A stretch of DNA of 64,000 bases from UBA7805 sp036146215. Lineage in GTDB: Bacteria; Planctomycetota; Planctomycetia; Pirellulales; UBA7805. The notes beneath the pieces are model-generated. The model saw only the letters and a list, made by a program, of their open reading frames with translations. It was not told the origin of the DNA and made no database searches. A program made the translations under genes and the position numbers. The stretch lies in NCBI GenBank assembly GCA_036146215.1, contig JAYYJN010000079.1, positions 1-64,000 of the forward strand. Reading direction: 5' to 3'. Positions 1 through 7,763 of this stretch are shown here, piece by piece (the first letter of the stretch is position 1; every line of letters begins with the position of its first letter).

Positions 1-1
1 C

Positions 2-223
2 CCGCTTGCGAATCAGACCAAGGCATTGATTTGGAAAAGAATATTAAGTGAAAAAATTCCCTACAATCCACTTCACGATCAGGGATATCCGAGCATTGGA
101 TGTTGGCCATGTACTCGAAAGACGAGTCTGGGTGAGGATGAGCGCGCCGGACGCTGGAGTGGCCAAGAAAAAACCGAATGCGGCTTGCATTCGATAGAAT
201 TTGAGCAGGGTGGTGGAATTTAG
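2..223 (+). CDS. cysH: Sulfonucleotide (PAPS/APS) reductase, C-terminal end
   Basis: Partial gene entering from the left edge, open in frame from base 2 and stopping at TAG 221-223. Enzymes of this family reduce activated sulfate (APS or PAPS) to sulfite in the cytoplasm during assimilatory sulfate reduction. The visible 73 residues hold the typical family tail: NPLHDQGYPSIGC followed by W-P-C-T-R, then GEDERAGRWSGQEKTECGLH. The catalytic cysteine is the one in ECGLH, and the GCxxC pair is what is found in iron-sulfur APS-type enzymes; whether the first cysteine pair is present cannot be seen because it lies upstream. An Rrf2-type regulator starts 61 bases downstream on the same strand, which suggests joint control of sulfur assimilation. 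The family call is secure; APS versus PAPS preference is not decided. Confidence 0.88.
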   Translation, partial: PLANQTKALIWKRILSEKIPYNPLHDQGYPSIGCWPCTRKTSLGEDERAGRWSGQEKTECGLHSIEFEQGGGI

Positions 224-284
224 AGATGTGGCGTCCACTGAACGTTGAAATCTATCACGTTGGGTGCAATTGGAAATCGATACG

Positions 285-713
285 ATGAAAATATCGGCTA
301 AAACAGAATATGCTTGTATTGCCATCCTGGAGTTGGCTTCACGGTATGGTTCTGAAAATCCGGCTCGCGTACGCGATTTAGCGCAGACCCATAACATTCC
401 CCTTCGATTTCTAGTGCAAATCCTGCTGCAGATGAAGGCATTCGGTTTTGTAGTGAGCACGCGGGGGAAGTCGGGCGGTTATCAGTTGAATCGTCCCCCG
501 CAACAAATCACATTGGCAGAAATCATGTCGGCGATTGAAGGTCCGCGGTCCCGGTGTGAGGATGCCAAGCAGCCTGGGAGTTCCATCAGTCGGGCATTGC
601 GAGACGTTTGGGATGAAGCAGGGCATGCGCAACAGGAGGTATTGCAGTCGGTGACTGTGGCCGAACTTCTGGAGCAAACGCAGGAGACCCACGGTGCGAT
701 GTACTACATCTGA
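285..713 (+). CDS. Rrf2 family transcriptional regulator
   Basis: A 142-residue winged-helix DNA-binding protein of the Rrf2 family (IscR, CymR, NsrR relatives). The start is the ATG at 285, giving the standard opening MKISAKTEYACIAILELA; a GTG at 264 would add seven residues not typical of the family. The recognition region includes IPLRFLVQILLQMKAFGFV followed by TRGKSGGYQLNRPP, the usual winged-helix wing. IscR-type members hold an Fe-S cluster with three cysteines in the region after residue 85; here only one cysteine is visible (SRCEDAKQPG), so a cluster is unlikely and a CymR-like, protein- or metabolite-responsive mode is more probable. It follows the cysH end closely, so sulfur control is the natural guess, but that is inference from position. 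Confidence 0.88.
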   Translation: MKISAKTEYACIAILELASRYGSENPARVRDLAQTHNIPLRFLVQILLQMKAFGFVVSTRGKSGGYQLNRPPQQITLAEIMSAIEGPRSRCEDAKQPGSSISRALRDVWDEAGHAQQEVLQSVTVAELLEQTQETHGAMYYI

Positions 714-753
714 AGTTTGTTCGTTGCTACGACTCTCTCGCCCGCTTTACGCT

Positions 754-2850
754 TTAAATGATCAGTCGCACACCACCCAATTCCGCCAGACCATACATCA
801 TTTGGTCTCCGGGAGATCCGATAAACATGAAGTTTTTCGGAATGTTCCATTCCTGCGAAAGTTTCTCTATTAAATGTGGCCCAAAATCGCCTTTCAGGAC
901 CACGAAGCCAATTTCAATGCTCGGATAGGTTGCGTTTAAGAAGTCGAGGTTCTCTTTCAGATCGCCTGGAACTTCGGACTCCGTATTGACGACAGTAACG
1001 ATTTTAATCCGATTTGTATGCTCGTTGTTTTTGACGTAAAGCATTGCGTTATTTAAGTTCGCAATATTGTCTCCACGAGTAAAAAACACGATTTGTTGTG
1101 AGTTTATCTTTTCGATCATTTCTCGGATCCATTGCGTGATCTTATAGAGCGGTTGTAAAAACCCACTGATCATGTTGCGCAAAATGAAAAGGCATAATTT
1201 AAGCAGAGCAATGCGTTCAAGCATCATCGTGACAATCAATACTGCCGGGAGGAAATACCACAAAAATGTAGCGACATTCGAAAACCCATCAGAACCGGTC
1301 GTCGCAAAAGTTTGATGGTGCAAGTTATTAATCTTGAAAACACCCGAATTGACTTGAATCTCAAGCGTCGCTTCCGGACCCTTCTCAAGAGTATTGAAAC
1401 TGAGAACGCCATTGGTCGCCTCGGCAACCACCCCAGTTTGCGATGTTGATTGATTGAATTGCTTCGAAAAATCGGCGAAGGTCTGACCGCGATCGATATA
1501 AAACGAATTTTTTCCTTTCGGACCGGTCACTGTGATTTCGGCGCTTGAAACAAACTCATTATCCTTTCCAAGGTGGTAGAGTTCTGCCGGATGCTCCATC
1601 ACCGTATTTCCCGCAATGCCCGCAATGACCCCGAGCAGTGCAACTAAAACGGAAAGCCAGGGTGCTGTGGTAGGTCGCGGGAGTCTTTGACGACGCACTT
1701 TTAACAAAATGTTTCCGAGACAGAACAGAGCCATTACGGTGAGAAATGAAATCGTATAGACCCCGGCCAGTGCCTCGAGTTTACCGCGGGTGATCAAAAG
1801 AATGGAAACGCAAAGTAGAAAGAATGCAATGATGATTCGATACGTTGTTCCCCGCTTTGTTTCTTTCAATAAGAACTGGGGCAGACATCGATCAAGGGCC
1901 ATTCGATGCACGAGGCCATTGACTCCCACATAACTTGTCAACACGGCGCCACTAAGTACGAGAACCGCATCAAGTGAAATAATCCATGCCAGCCAATTTC
2001 CATGGCCCGCCACGTAACCGATATTTGCGAGCAAAGCATTTTTGTTCGCGCCGTTCAGTGCATCTAAAGGAATGATTGACAATGCGAGCATGGCCATCAT
2101 GGGGTTTAAAATGCTCACCGCGATCCACATGTTACGAAGGGTTTTGGGAAAGACACCCTCTGCTTGCTGCTCCACAAAATTCGCAGAACTCTCAAACCCT
2201 GAGATACCCAAAAGTGCTGCCGAAAACCCAAAAAAGATTGCCAGCATCGGGCTGTAATCGCTGGGTGTTGCCATGTTGGTTTCGAGCGTCGAGATCCCCT
2301 CCAAACAGAGGTAAATCACACCGACTATGATTAGCAGCGAGAGGCTCGCCAGATGGATCACGAAAATATAGATCGCCACGATTGCCGATTCGCTGATGCC
2401 AATAATTGTGAGCACCATGAACGTAGCGAGCAATCCTATCGTCAAGCCAATGATCGTCGAATCGCCCCAATCTGATGGCCAAAGCCGTTGCAGATAGTGG
2501 ATGGCCTCATTGGCGGATAGGACAGCGGTAGTCATGTAAGACAAGATTGTGAGGCAGGCTGCTAAAGAGGCTCTGAATTTGCTCGTCGTATTCAGTAGCG
2601 CATTGTACGCACCTCCATTAAGAGGTAAGGCACCAACGACTTCCGCATAGATGGAGCGGAACAGATACAGCAAGCCGGCAACGAGCAAGAGTGCTAATGG
2701 AGCCCAACGGCCAGAAACTAAAATGGCGAGAGCTGATACATACAGGCACGAAGAGGTGATATCGTTGCCGCAAATGGCAGTCGATGCAAGCTGACCGAGG
2801 CCTCCATGCTTATGCTCAATTCCATATTGGCTATCGCTGATGCTCATCAT
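754..2850 (-). CDS. APC-superfamily amino acid permease with extracytoplasmic insert and C-terminal cytosolic domain
   Basis: A large inner-membrane transporter of 698 residues from the ATG at 2850 (a second ATG follows at 2847; a TTG at 2874 would be longer but lacks a better ribosome site, whereas GGGGG precedes 2850). The first 410 residues form about eleven hydrophobic helices with APC hallmarks such as GALPLNGGAYNALLN and GISGFESSANFVEQQ. Unusually, the chain then leaves the membrane for about 100 residues (roughly 420-522) before one more helix, and ends with a soluble alpha/beta domain (about 585-698, starting QQIVFFTRGDN) that looks like a USP-type regulatory domain. Part of the insert resembles the flagellin hook IN motif. 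The substrate is unknown; amino acids or polyamines are the usual cargo. It is convergent with the Rrf2 gene. Confidence 0.85.
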   Translation of the reverse strand: MMSISDSQYGIEHKHGGLGQLASTAICGNDITSSCLYVSALAILVSGRWAPLALLLVAGLLYLFRSIYAEVVGALPLNGGAYNALLNTTSKFRASLAACLTILSYMTTAVLSANEAIHYLQRLWPSDWGDSTIIGLTIGLLATFMVLTIIGISESAIVAIYIFVIHLASLSLLIIVGVIYLCLEGISTLETNMATPSDYSPMLAIFFGFSAALLGISGFESSANFVEQQAEGVFPKTLRNMWIAVSILNPMMAMLALSIIPLDALNGANKNALLANIGYVAGHGNWLAWIISLDAVLVLSGAVLTSYVGVNGLVHRMALDRCLPQFLLKETKRGTTYRIIIAFFLLCVSILLITRGKLEALAGVYTISFLTVMALFCLGNILLKVRRQRLPRPTTAPWLSVLVALLGVIAGIAGNTVMEHPAELYHLGKDNEFVSSAEITVTGPKGKNSFYIDRGQTFADFSKQFNQSTSQTGVVAEATNGVLSFNTLEKGPEATLEIQVNSGVFKINNLHHQTFATTGSDGFSNVATFLWYFLPAVLIVTMMLERIALLKLCLFILRNMISGFLQPLYKITQWIREMIEKINSQQIVFFTRGDNIANLNNAMLYVKNNEHTNRIKIVTVVNTESEVPGDLKENLDFLNATYPSIEIGFVVLKGDFGPHLIEKLSQEWNIPKNFMFIGSPGDQMMYGLAELGGVRLII

Positions 2851-3116
2851 GCCCCCAATTGCGTTAGCTGCCAATAGAACAAAATCGCAGCTGGCCTGAA
2901 GCGTGCCGAGGATGCGCCAAAAATTTAATCATCTAGCACACCCTTTTAACAATCTCTTCGTCTCCGATGATAGCAAGCCGAATCGGCAACTGTCTATTGC
3001 AGGTGCAGAGATCGCCGCCAGTCATTAACTGGACCAACTTGTGGTTTGAAGATCGGCCCTCTCTAGCTTTTCGTCAAAACGCGTGAGATCGACGAAAATC
3101 AGGTCCGCTGATGTCT

Positions 3117-4028
3117 TCAGGAAGCATCGTTGCCCATGCCATCTCCAATCGTGCCTAAGGGCGCCAGTTCTGCGGCAGGCGTGTCATTGGAAATGGCCAG
3201 CACGTGCCCATCTAAAAATACAAAAGGGGTGCTGTCGGGATGGGGTCCACCGAACCAACTATCCTTGTCAGCCGTGCCGGCTTCTTTTTGTTGCGGTAGA
3301 CCCTGCGCGAGTGTGGCAAAGATGGCGTCTGGATTATCTCCCGCGAAAAAAGCGGTCTCGCCCAGTTGCCAGGCCTCTCGCCATGGCTCCGTGGCGGGAT
3401 CCATTTGTCTATCGAAAGTGTGCCGCTGGCCAATCATCACGGTTCGACTCGCGCCGTCGGTGACCTGAGAAGGCCGAACGCGTGAGTTGGTGTGAATAGC
3501 ACCCGCACTGGAAAGATTGAGGCTACCGCTACCCGCATCGTATAAAATTTCCGTGCCGGGACACGCCGCATAGTCACCCCCTGCAGCAACTCCCGTGACT
3601 TGGGGAGGTGCATCATCATTGTCAAAGTTTCTATCCGCTGTGAAATTACCTCGCGAGGGGCAAATAAATGTAATTACCGGCGTGCGCATGGCAATTGCAT
3701 TTTTATCATCGTCGACTCGAAAATCTTTATTGAAGCTGTCGAATGTTGCTTCTTCTCCCATGTAGGGCAAGAGGCGAAAAGCCCAGGAAACCGAATACTG
3801 CTTTGTATCGTCACGACCCGTTGGATAATGCCTTCTGGCTTCGGTGTATTGCAGGCCTGCGAGACCGACCTGTTTGAGATTGTTTTTGCACTGCGTAAGC
3901 CGCGCCGATTCGCGTACTGAAGAAAGGGCGGGGAGTAACAAAGCCACCAGAATGCCGACGATTGCAATTACAACCAGCAATTCTACGAGGGTAAAACCTC
4001 GAGATTTTTTCGATAACGGGAGAAACAT
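3117..4028 (-). CDS. DUF1559 type II pseudopilin-like protein
   Basis: A 303-residue exported protein of the large planctomycete DUF1559 family. The N-terminus is a class III prepilin signal: cleavage expected between Gly11 and Phe12 in KKSRGFTLVELLVVIAIVG, with the conserved Glu at +5 (Glu16), followed by the hydrophobic helix used to anchor or polymerise pseudopilins. The body carries the family features CKNNLKQVGLA near residue 53 and the C-terminal FVFLDGHV motif. An AGGAG ribosome site lies about 11 bases before the ATG at 4028. These proteins are thought to be exported through a type II/IV-pilus-like system, but their individual functions are unknown. The gene stands alone, with no processing peptidase next to it. 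Confidence 0.92.
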   Translation of the reverse strand: MFLPLSKKSRGFTLVELLVVIAIVGILVALLLPALSSVRESARLTQCKNNLKQVGLAGLQYTEARRHYPTGRDDTKQYSVSWAFRLLPYMGEEATFDSFNKDFRVDDDKNAIAMRTPVITFICPSRGNFTADRNFDNDDAPPQVTGVAAGGDYAACPGTEILYDAGSGSLNLSSAGAIHTNSRVRPSQVTDGASRTVMIGQRHTFDRQMDPATEPWREAWQLGETAFFAGDNPDAIFATLAQGLPQQKEAGTADKDSWFGGPHPDSTPFVFLDGHVLAISNDTPAAELAPLGTIGDGMGNDAS

Positions 4029-4192
4029 AAAATTTCACTCCTTAGTCCATAAAAAGAAAATCGCATGGGTAAGGTGGAAGCCGAAAAGATTGTGTTTCGC
4101 AACGAAGGTGGGACCACCCCGCGAGTCTGATCTCAGCGAAGCGATAGCGTTACTTTACGTACACTACGATAGCACAAAAAGGCATAAAACAC

Positions 4193-4210
4193 TCCCCGCC
4201 ACGGAGGGGA
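4193..4210 (-). terminator. Possible terminator after msrA
   Basis: A short hairpin (TCCCC at 4193-4197 pairing with GGGGA at 4206-4210, loop of 8) lies about 40 bases past the msrA stop. Read on the minus strand it is followed by AGTGTTTT. The stem is only 5 bp, so this is a weak candidate; it also sits before the DUF1559 promoter region, where a terminator would make sense. Confidence 0.3.
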
Positions 4211-4251
4211 ATCTTTTCTCGATACAAACTGACGCGACAAAAGCCTTGCTG

Positions 4252-4950
4252 CTATTTGCCTCGCCCGACAGAGTCCGTTTGTAGATCTTCGGCAAAGAGC
4301 TTACGGATTTTACGCAGTTTTGGCTCAATCACCGCTTGGCAATATCGCGTTCCACTGTTGTCGCGATAAAAGTTCTGATGATCTGCTTCGGCCGGATAAA
4401 ATGTTGTCAATGGCGCGATCTGAGTCACAATCGGTGCGCGAAAAATCTTTGCCTGATCCAGTTTGCGAATTGCATCTTCTGCAATTTTTTTTTGTTCCGA
4501 ATCGTGATAGAGAATAATTGAACGGTACTGCGTTCCGACATCATTTCCCTGGCGGTTCAAGGTCGTCGGATCGTGACTCATCCAGAATGCCTCAAGCAAA
4601 CGTGGGTAAGAAACTTTCTTGGGATCGTAAGTAACCTGCACAACCTCTGCGTGGCCTGTTAATCCGCTGCAGACATCTTTGTAGGTTGGGTTCGGTAGAA
4701 AACCACCCGCATAACCAGACACGACTTGCTTTACTCCGTCAAACTGCTCAATCACCGCTTCGGTGCACCAAAAGCATCCCCCGCCAAAAGTTGCTAATGC
4801 CAATGCATCCGTATCGCTCGTATCAGATTTTGTATTCTCACCCACAGAAGTTACCTCGGCCTTCGATAGATTGGCAATCGAAAATAGCATTGCAACCGTT
4901 GCAAGAACTAAAAAAAATCGCGAAAGAAAATATTTTTTTACGAAAAACAT
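4252..4950 (-). CDS. msrA: Peptide-methionine (S)-S-oxide reductase, exported
   Basis: Repairs oxidised proteins by reducing methionine-S-sulfoxide, normally recycled by thioredoxin. The 232-residue protein has the family active site GGGCFWCTEAVIE with catalytic Cys59, then GVKQVVSGYAGG, GHAEVVQVTYDP and SHDPTTLNRQGNDVGTQYRS; a late cysteine (RYCQAVIEPKL) can resolve the disulfide. Unlike the cytoplasmic form it begins with a hydrophobic signal sequence (SRFFLVLATVAMLFSIANLSKA), so it probably works in the periplasm or at the cell surface. About 47 residues precede the catalytic domain. No msrB partner is adjacent. The family call is secure and the exported location is inferred from the N-terminus. 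Confidence 0.95.
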   Translation of the reverse strand: MFFVKKYFLSRFFLVLATVAMLFSIANLSKAEVTSVGENTKSDTSDTDALALATFGGGCFWCTEAVIEQFDGVKQVVSGYAGGFLPNPTYKDVCSGLTGHAEVVQVTYDPKKVSYPRLLEAFWMSHDPTTLNRQGNDVGTQYRSIILYHDSEQKKIAEDAIRKLDQAKIFRAPIVTQIAPLTTFYPAEADHQNFYRDNSGTRYCQAVIEPKLRKIRKLFAEDLQTDSVGRGK

Positions 4951-5034
4951 TTGTAATACCGCTGTTTTGTAATTTTGGAAGAGGCGATCGGAAATTAGAA
5001 ATAGTGAAAGATCAAATTGGTATTTGAATCGAAA

Positions 5035-5676
5035 TTATTTATTAAGGTTTTTGAGAAAATCATCTAACGCATTGCTTTGTTCCGCTTTCCCTTTTCCGTG
5101 ATTGATCCCCGATCCACTTTCGTCGTCAACTTGATTTGACTTAGGATCGCGTGATTTTTTCAGCGTCTTAAATTGTATCGAATCACCTTCCGGTGACTCC
5201 GGATTTTCCCGCTTTTTTTCCGCACCGGACTTCAATGGCATGGAATCGTCAATGCCGAGAAAGCTTCCCTCGATAGTTTCCTGGTAATGGACGTTGGAGG
5301 CAGACTCAGCGTCTGGCACGGGCGATTCGGTGAGAACACTTTTGTCACCCGAGTATGGATCATGAGAGATGCTGCGATCATCTTTTTCGCAAACGACTTC
5401 GAGTGTTACCGGGCCTACCGTCAGAAAATCGCCGGTGGCGATGGGTGTGATCGCTGTAATTTTTTCTTCATTCACGAACGTACCATTCGATGAGTTTAGA
5501 TCCTCAACATACAACGCACCATTTTTTTCATACAACCGACAGTGTTCGCGGCTTACAACGGAAGTGCGGACTTTAAGGGATGCCTCACCGCTTCGACCAA
5601 TGATTGTCGGCAGTTTGAGTTTGATTTCAGCTTCCGTTGCTCCCTCTACAACAATTAACTTTGCTTCAATAGTCAT
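5035..5676 (-). CDS. FHA domain protein
   Basis: A 213-residue cytoplasmic protein with an N-terminal forkhead-associated domain, a phosphothreonine-peptide reader. The core signature is clear: IIGRSGEASLKV, then SVVSREHCRLYEKNG, then VEDLNSSNGTFVNEEKI (about residues 24-75), containing the Gly-Arg, Ser-x-x-His and Asn-Gly residues that bind the phosphopeptide. The rest (about 100-213) is acidic, Ser/Asp/Lys rich and looks disordered, ending ALDDFLKNLNK. I chose the ATG at 5676; a TTG at 5694 is possible. Planctomycetes use FHA proteins with Ser/Thr kinases, but no kinase lies nearby, so the partner is unknown. Confidence 0.88.
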   Translation of the reverse strand: MTIEAKLIVVEGATEAEIKLKLPTIIGRSGEASLKVRTSVVSREHCRLYEKNGALYVEDLNSSNGTFVNEEKITAITPIATGDFLTVGPVTLEVVCEKDDRSISHDPYSGDKSVLTESPVPDAESASNVHYQETIEGSFLGIDDSMPLKSGAEKKRENPESPEGDSIQFKTLKKSRDPKSNQVDDESGSGINHGKGKAEQSNALDDFLKNLNK

Positions 5677-5945
5677 GTCACGTGATACAAGCAATCATTG
5701 GAATGTAAATCGAATCGCGAGCGATTTTATTTGTTTCGATGCCCTACTCTCGCATTTTATGAGAAGCTCGTCGCGGTTACAATCAATGGGCATCTTCCAG
5801 TTAAATTATAGCAATACCCGAAAACAATTTCTCTTTAACGTCGCATCCCGTGGGGTGCGGAAAACTTGGGGCAGCAGGTAAGGTTTCTTGCCGAAGATTT
5901 GTCGTGGTAGACTGCGACACTGCAGGCGATGGTGAAGGAAGTGTG

Positions 5946-7718
5946 ATGAACATTATCGGGTTAAATGCTTACCATGGGGATGCGGCAGCTGCCTTGGTGG
6001 TCGATGGAGAGCTGATCGCAGCTGTCGAAGAGGAACGATTTAATCGAATTAAACACTGGGCCGGTTTTCCGACCGAATCGATTCGCTGGTGTCTAGAGCG
6101 AGGCGGTATTAGTGCAGAAGAAATTGATCACGTAGGCATTTCGTTTAATCCGCGCGACAATTTCTGGCCCCGCCTGAGCTTTCTCGCTCGCCATCGTCCT
6201 TCCCTCCGTGCGATTGTGAATCGCCTCCAGAGACAAGGGAAAACGTTTGGACTTGCCGAGCAATTTGCTGCTGCAGTCGCACTCCCCTCGTCAAAAATCA
6301 AGGCAAAGTTTCACCGAATTGAACACCATGACGCGCATGTCGCGGCGGGATTTTTAATTTCTCCATTCGATCACGCAGCCGTCCTATCGATTGACGGCAT
6401 GGGTGATTTCACAAGTATGCTCTCGGCGGAAGCTCGGCATACTTCGTGGAAAAATATTAATCGAGTTTACTATCCGCATTCGATTGGTTTTCTCTATACG
6501 GCCATAACGATGTACCTTGGTTTTCCTCACTACGGGGATGAGTACAAGGTTATGGGGCTTGCGCCCTATGGCGAACCAGAATTCATCGATCTATTCCGGA
6601 AAATGATCTTCCCGGATAAGGATTCGTTTGCCTTGAATCTTGATTATTTTACGCATCATCGCAAAGGTATCCGCATGCAATGGAATGATGGCGCGCCGCG
6701 TGTTGAACCGTTTCATAGCACCTTGCTGGAGCGCACATTAGGACCACCCCGTGATCCGCGAGAGGAGATGACTTCACGGCATGACAACATCGCCAAATCG
6801 CTGCAAGTGGTGACCGAAGAGATCATTCTTCATCTCTTACGATCGCTGCAAAAATCGACAGGCCTCAAAAACGTTTGTCTAACAGGTGGCGTTGCCATGA
6901 ACTCTGTTGCCAACGGAAAGGTTACGGCCGAAACCGATTTTGAGAACGTTTATATTCCAGCTGGGGCTGCAGACAACGGAACTTCCTTCGGCGCGGCGTT
7001 TTATATCTGGAATCGTGTGCTGAACGGTAAACGGGGTTTTGTGCAAGAGCATGCTTACTGGGGCTGTGAAGCGTCAGATGCTGATGTTGTCGAGGCGGCT
7101 GATCGTCTCGGGGTGCCGACAGCGTCCTACTGCGAAGATCAACTTCTTGATATCGTCGTCGATTTGCTGCTCGATGGTAAGGTAGTAGGCTGGTTTCAGG
7201 GTCCCATGGAATTCGGCGCAAGGGCCCTGGGAAATCGCAGCTTGTTAGCGGATCCTCGTCGAACCGATATGCGGGACATTATCAATCTGCGAATCAAATT
7301 TAGAGAAAAGTTCAGGCCTTTCGCCCCCAGTATTTTAGAAGAGCATGTGGGTACATGGTTTGCCGTCGATGAACCGACGCCTTACATGGAAAAAGTCTTC
7401 CCGGTCCGACCAGAAAAACAAAATCAAATTCCCGCCGTCACGCATGTGGATGGCAGCGGGCGTCTACAAACGGTGTCTCAAAAGACCAATCCGCTCTATC
7501 ACGCGTTGATCACGCGATTCTTTTCAAAAACCGGTGTACCTATTTTGCTCAATACGTCGCTGAACGAGAATGAGCCAATCGTAAGAACACCGCTGGAGGC
7601 GATCCGTTGTTTTTTACGCACGGATATGGATGCCATTATCATCGGAAAGCATTTAATCCACCGCCATGCCGAAAATTTTCCAGAAGCATTCCGCCAACGT
7701 GTGACGGAACAAGTTTGA
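5946..7718 (+). CDS. Carbamoyltransferase, NodU/CmcH family
   Basis: A 590-residue enzyme of the family that makes carbamoyl-adenylate from carbamoyl phosphate and ATP in its N-terminal (YrdC/Kae1-like, ASKHA) half and transfers the carbamoyl group to a hydroxyl of a small molecule or sugar. Visible landmarks are IIGLNAYHGDAAAALVVDG, the HHDAHVAAGF histidine motif, LSIDGMGDF, and in the C-terminal half GPMEFGARALGNRSLLADPR and KFREKFRPFAPSIL. The start is the ATG at 5946 preceded by GGAAG; upstream in-frame codons do not match the family. Relatives decorate Nod factors and antibiotics, but here the neighbours (FHA protein, secreted DUF1080 protein) give no pathway, so the acceptor is unknown. 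Family confidence is high. Confidence 0.92.
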   Translation: MNIIGLNAYHGDAAAALVVDGELIAAVEEERFNRIKHWAGFPTESIRWCLERGGISAEEIDHVGISFNPRDNFWPRLSFLARHRPSLRAIVNRLQRQGKTFGLAEQFAAAVALPSSKIKAKFHRIEHHDAHVAAGFLISPFDHAAVLSIDGMGDFTSMLSAEARHTSWKNINRVYYPHSIGFLYTAITMYLGFPHYGDEYKVMGLAPYGEPEFIDLFRKMIFPDKDSFALNLDYFTHHRKGIRMQWNDGAPRVEPFHSTLLERTLGPPRDPREEMTSRHDNIAKSLQVVTEEIILHLLRSLQKSTGLKNVCLTGGVAMNSVANGKVTAETDFENVYIPAGAADNGTSFGAAFYIWNRVLNGKRGFVQEHAYWGCEASDADVVEAADRLGVPTASYCEDQLLDIVVDLLLDGKVVGWFQGPMEFGARALGNRSLLADPRRTDMRDIINLRIKFREKFRPFAPSILEEHVGTWFAVDEPTPYMEKVFPVRPEKQNQIPAVTHVDGSGRLQTVSQKTNPLYHALITRFFSKTGVPILLNTSLNENEPIVRTPLEAIRCFLRTDMDAIIIGKHLIHRHAENFPEAFRQRVTEQV

Positions 7719-7763
7719 CCGATATATTTGATAAAAAGAATGTACAAGCAGCGAGGTATTCCT

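Noticed and set aside
44..692. Open reading frames on the minus strand antisense to cysH and the Rrf2 gene
   Set aside because: They mirror the real plus-strand genes, have no recognisable protein features and no plausible ribosome sites.
3083..3920. Plus-strand open frames across the DUF1559 gene
   Set aside because: They are Arg/Cys-rich shadows of the minus-strand gene, which has a full prepilin signal and family motifs.
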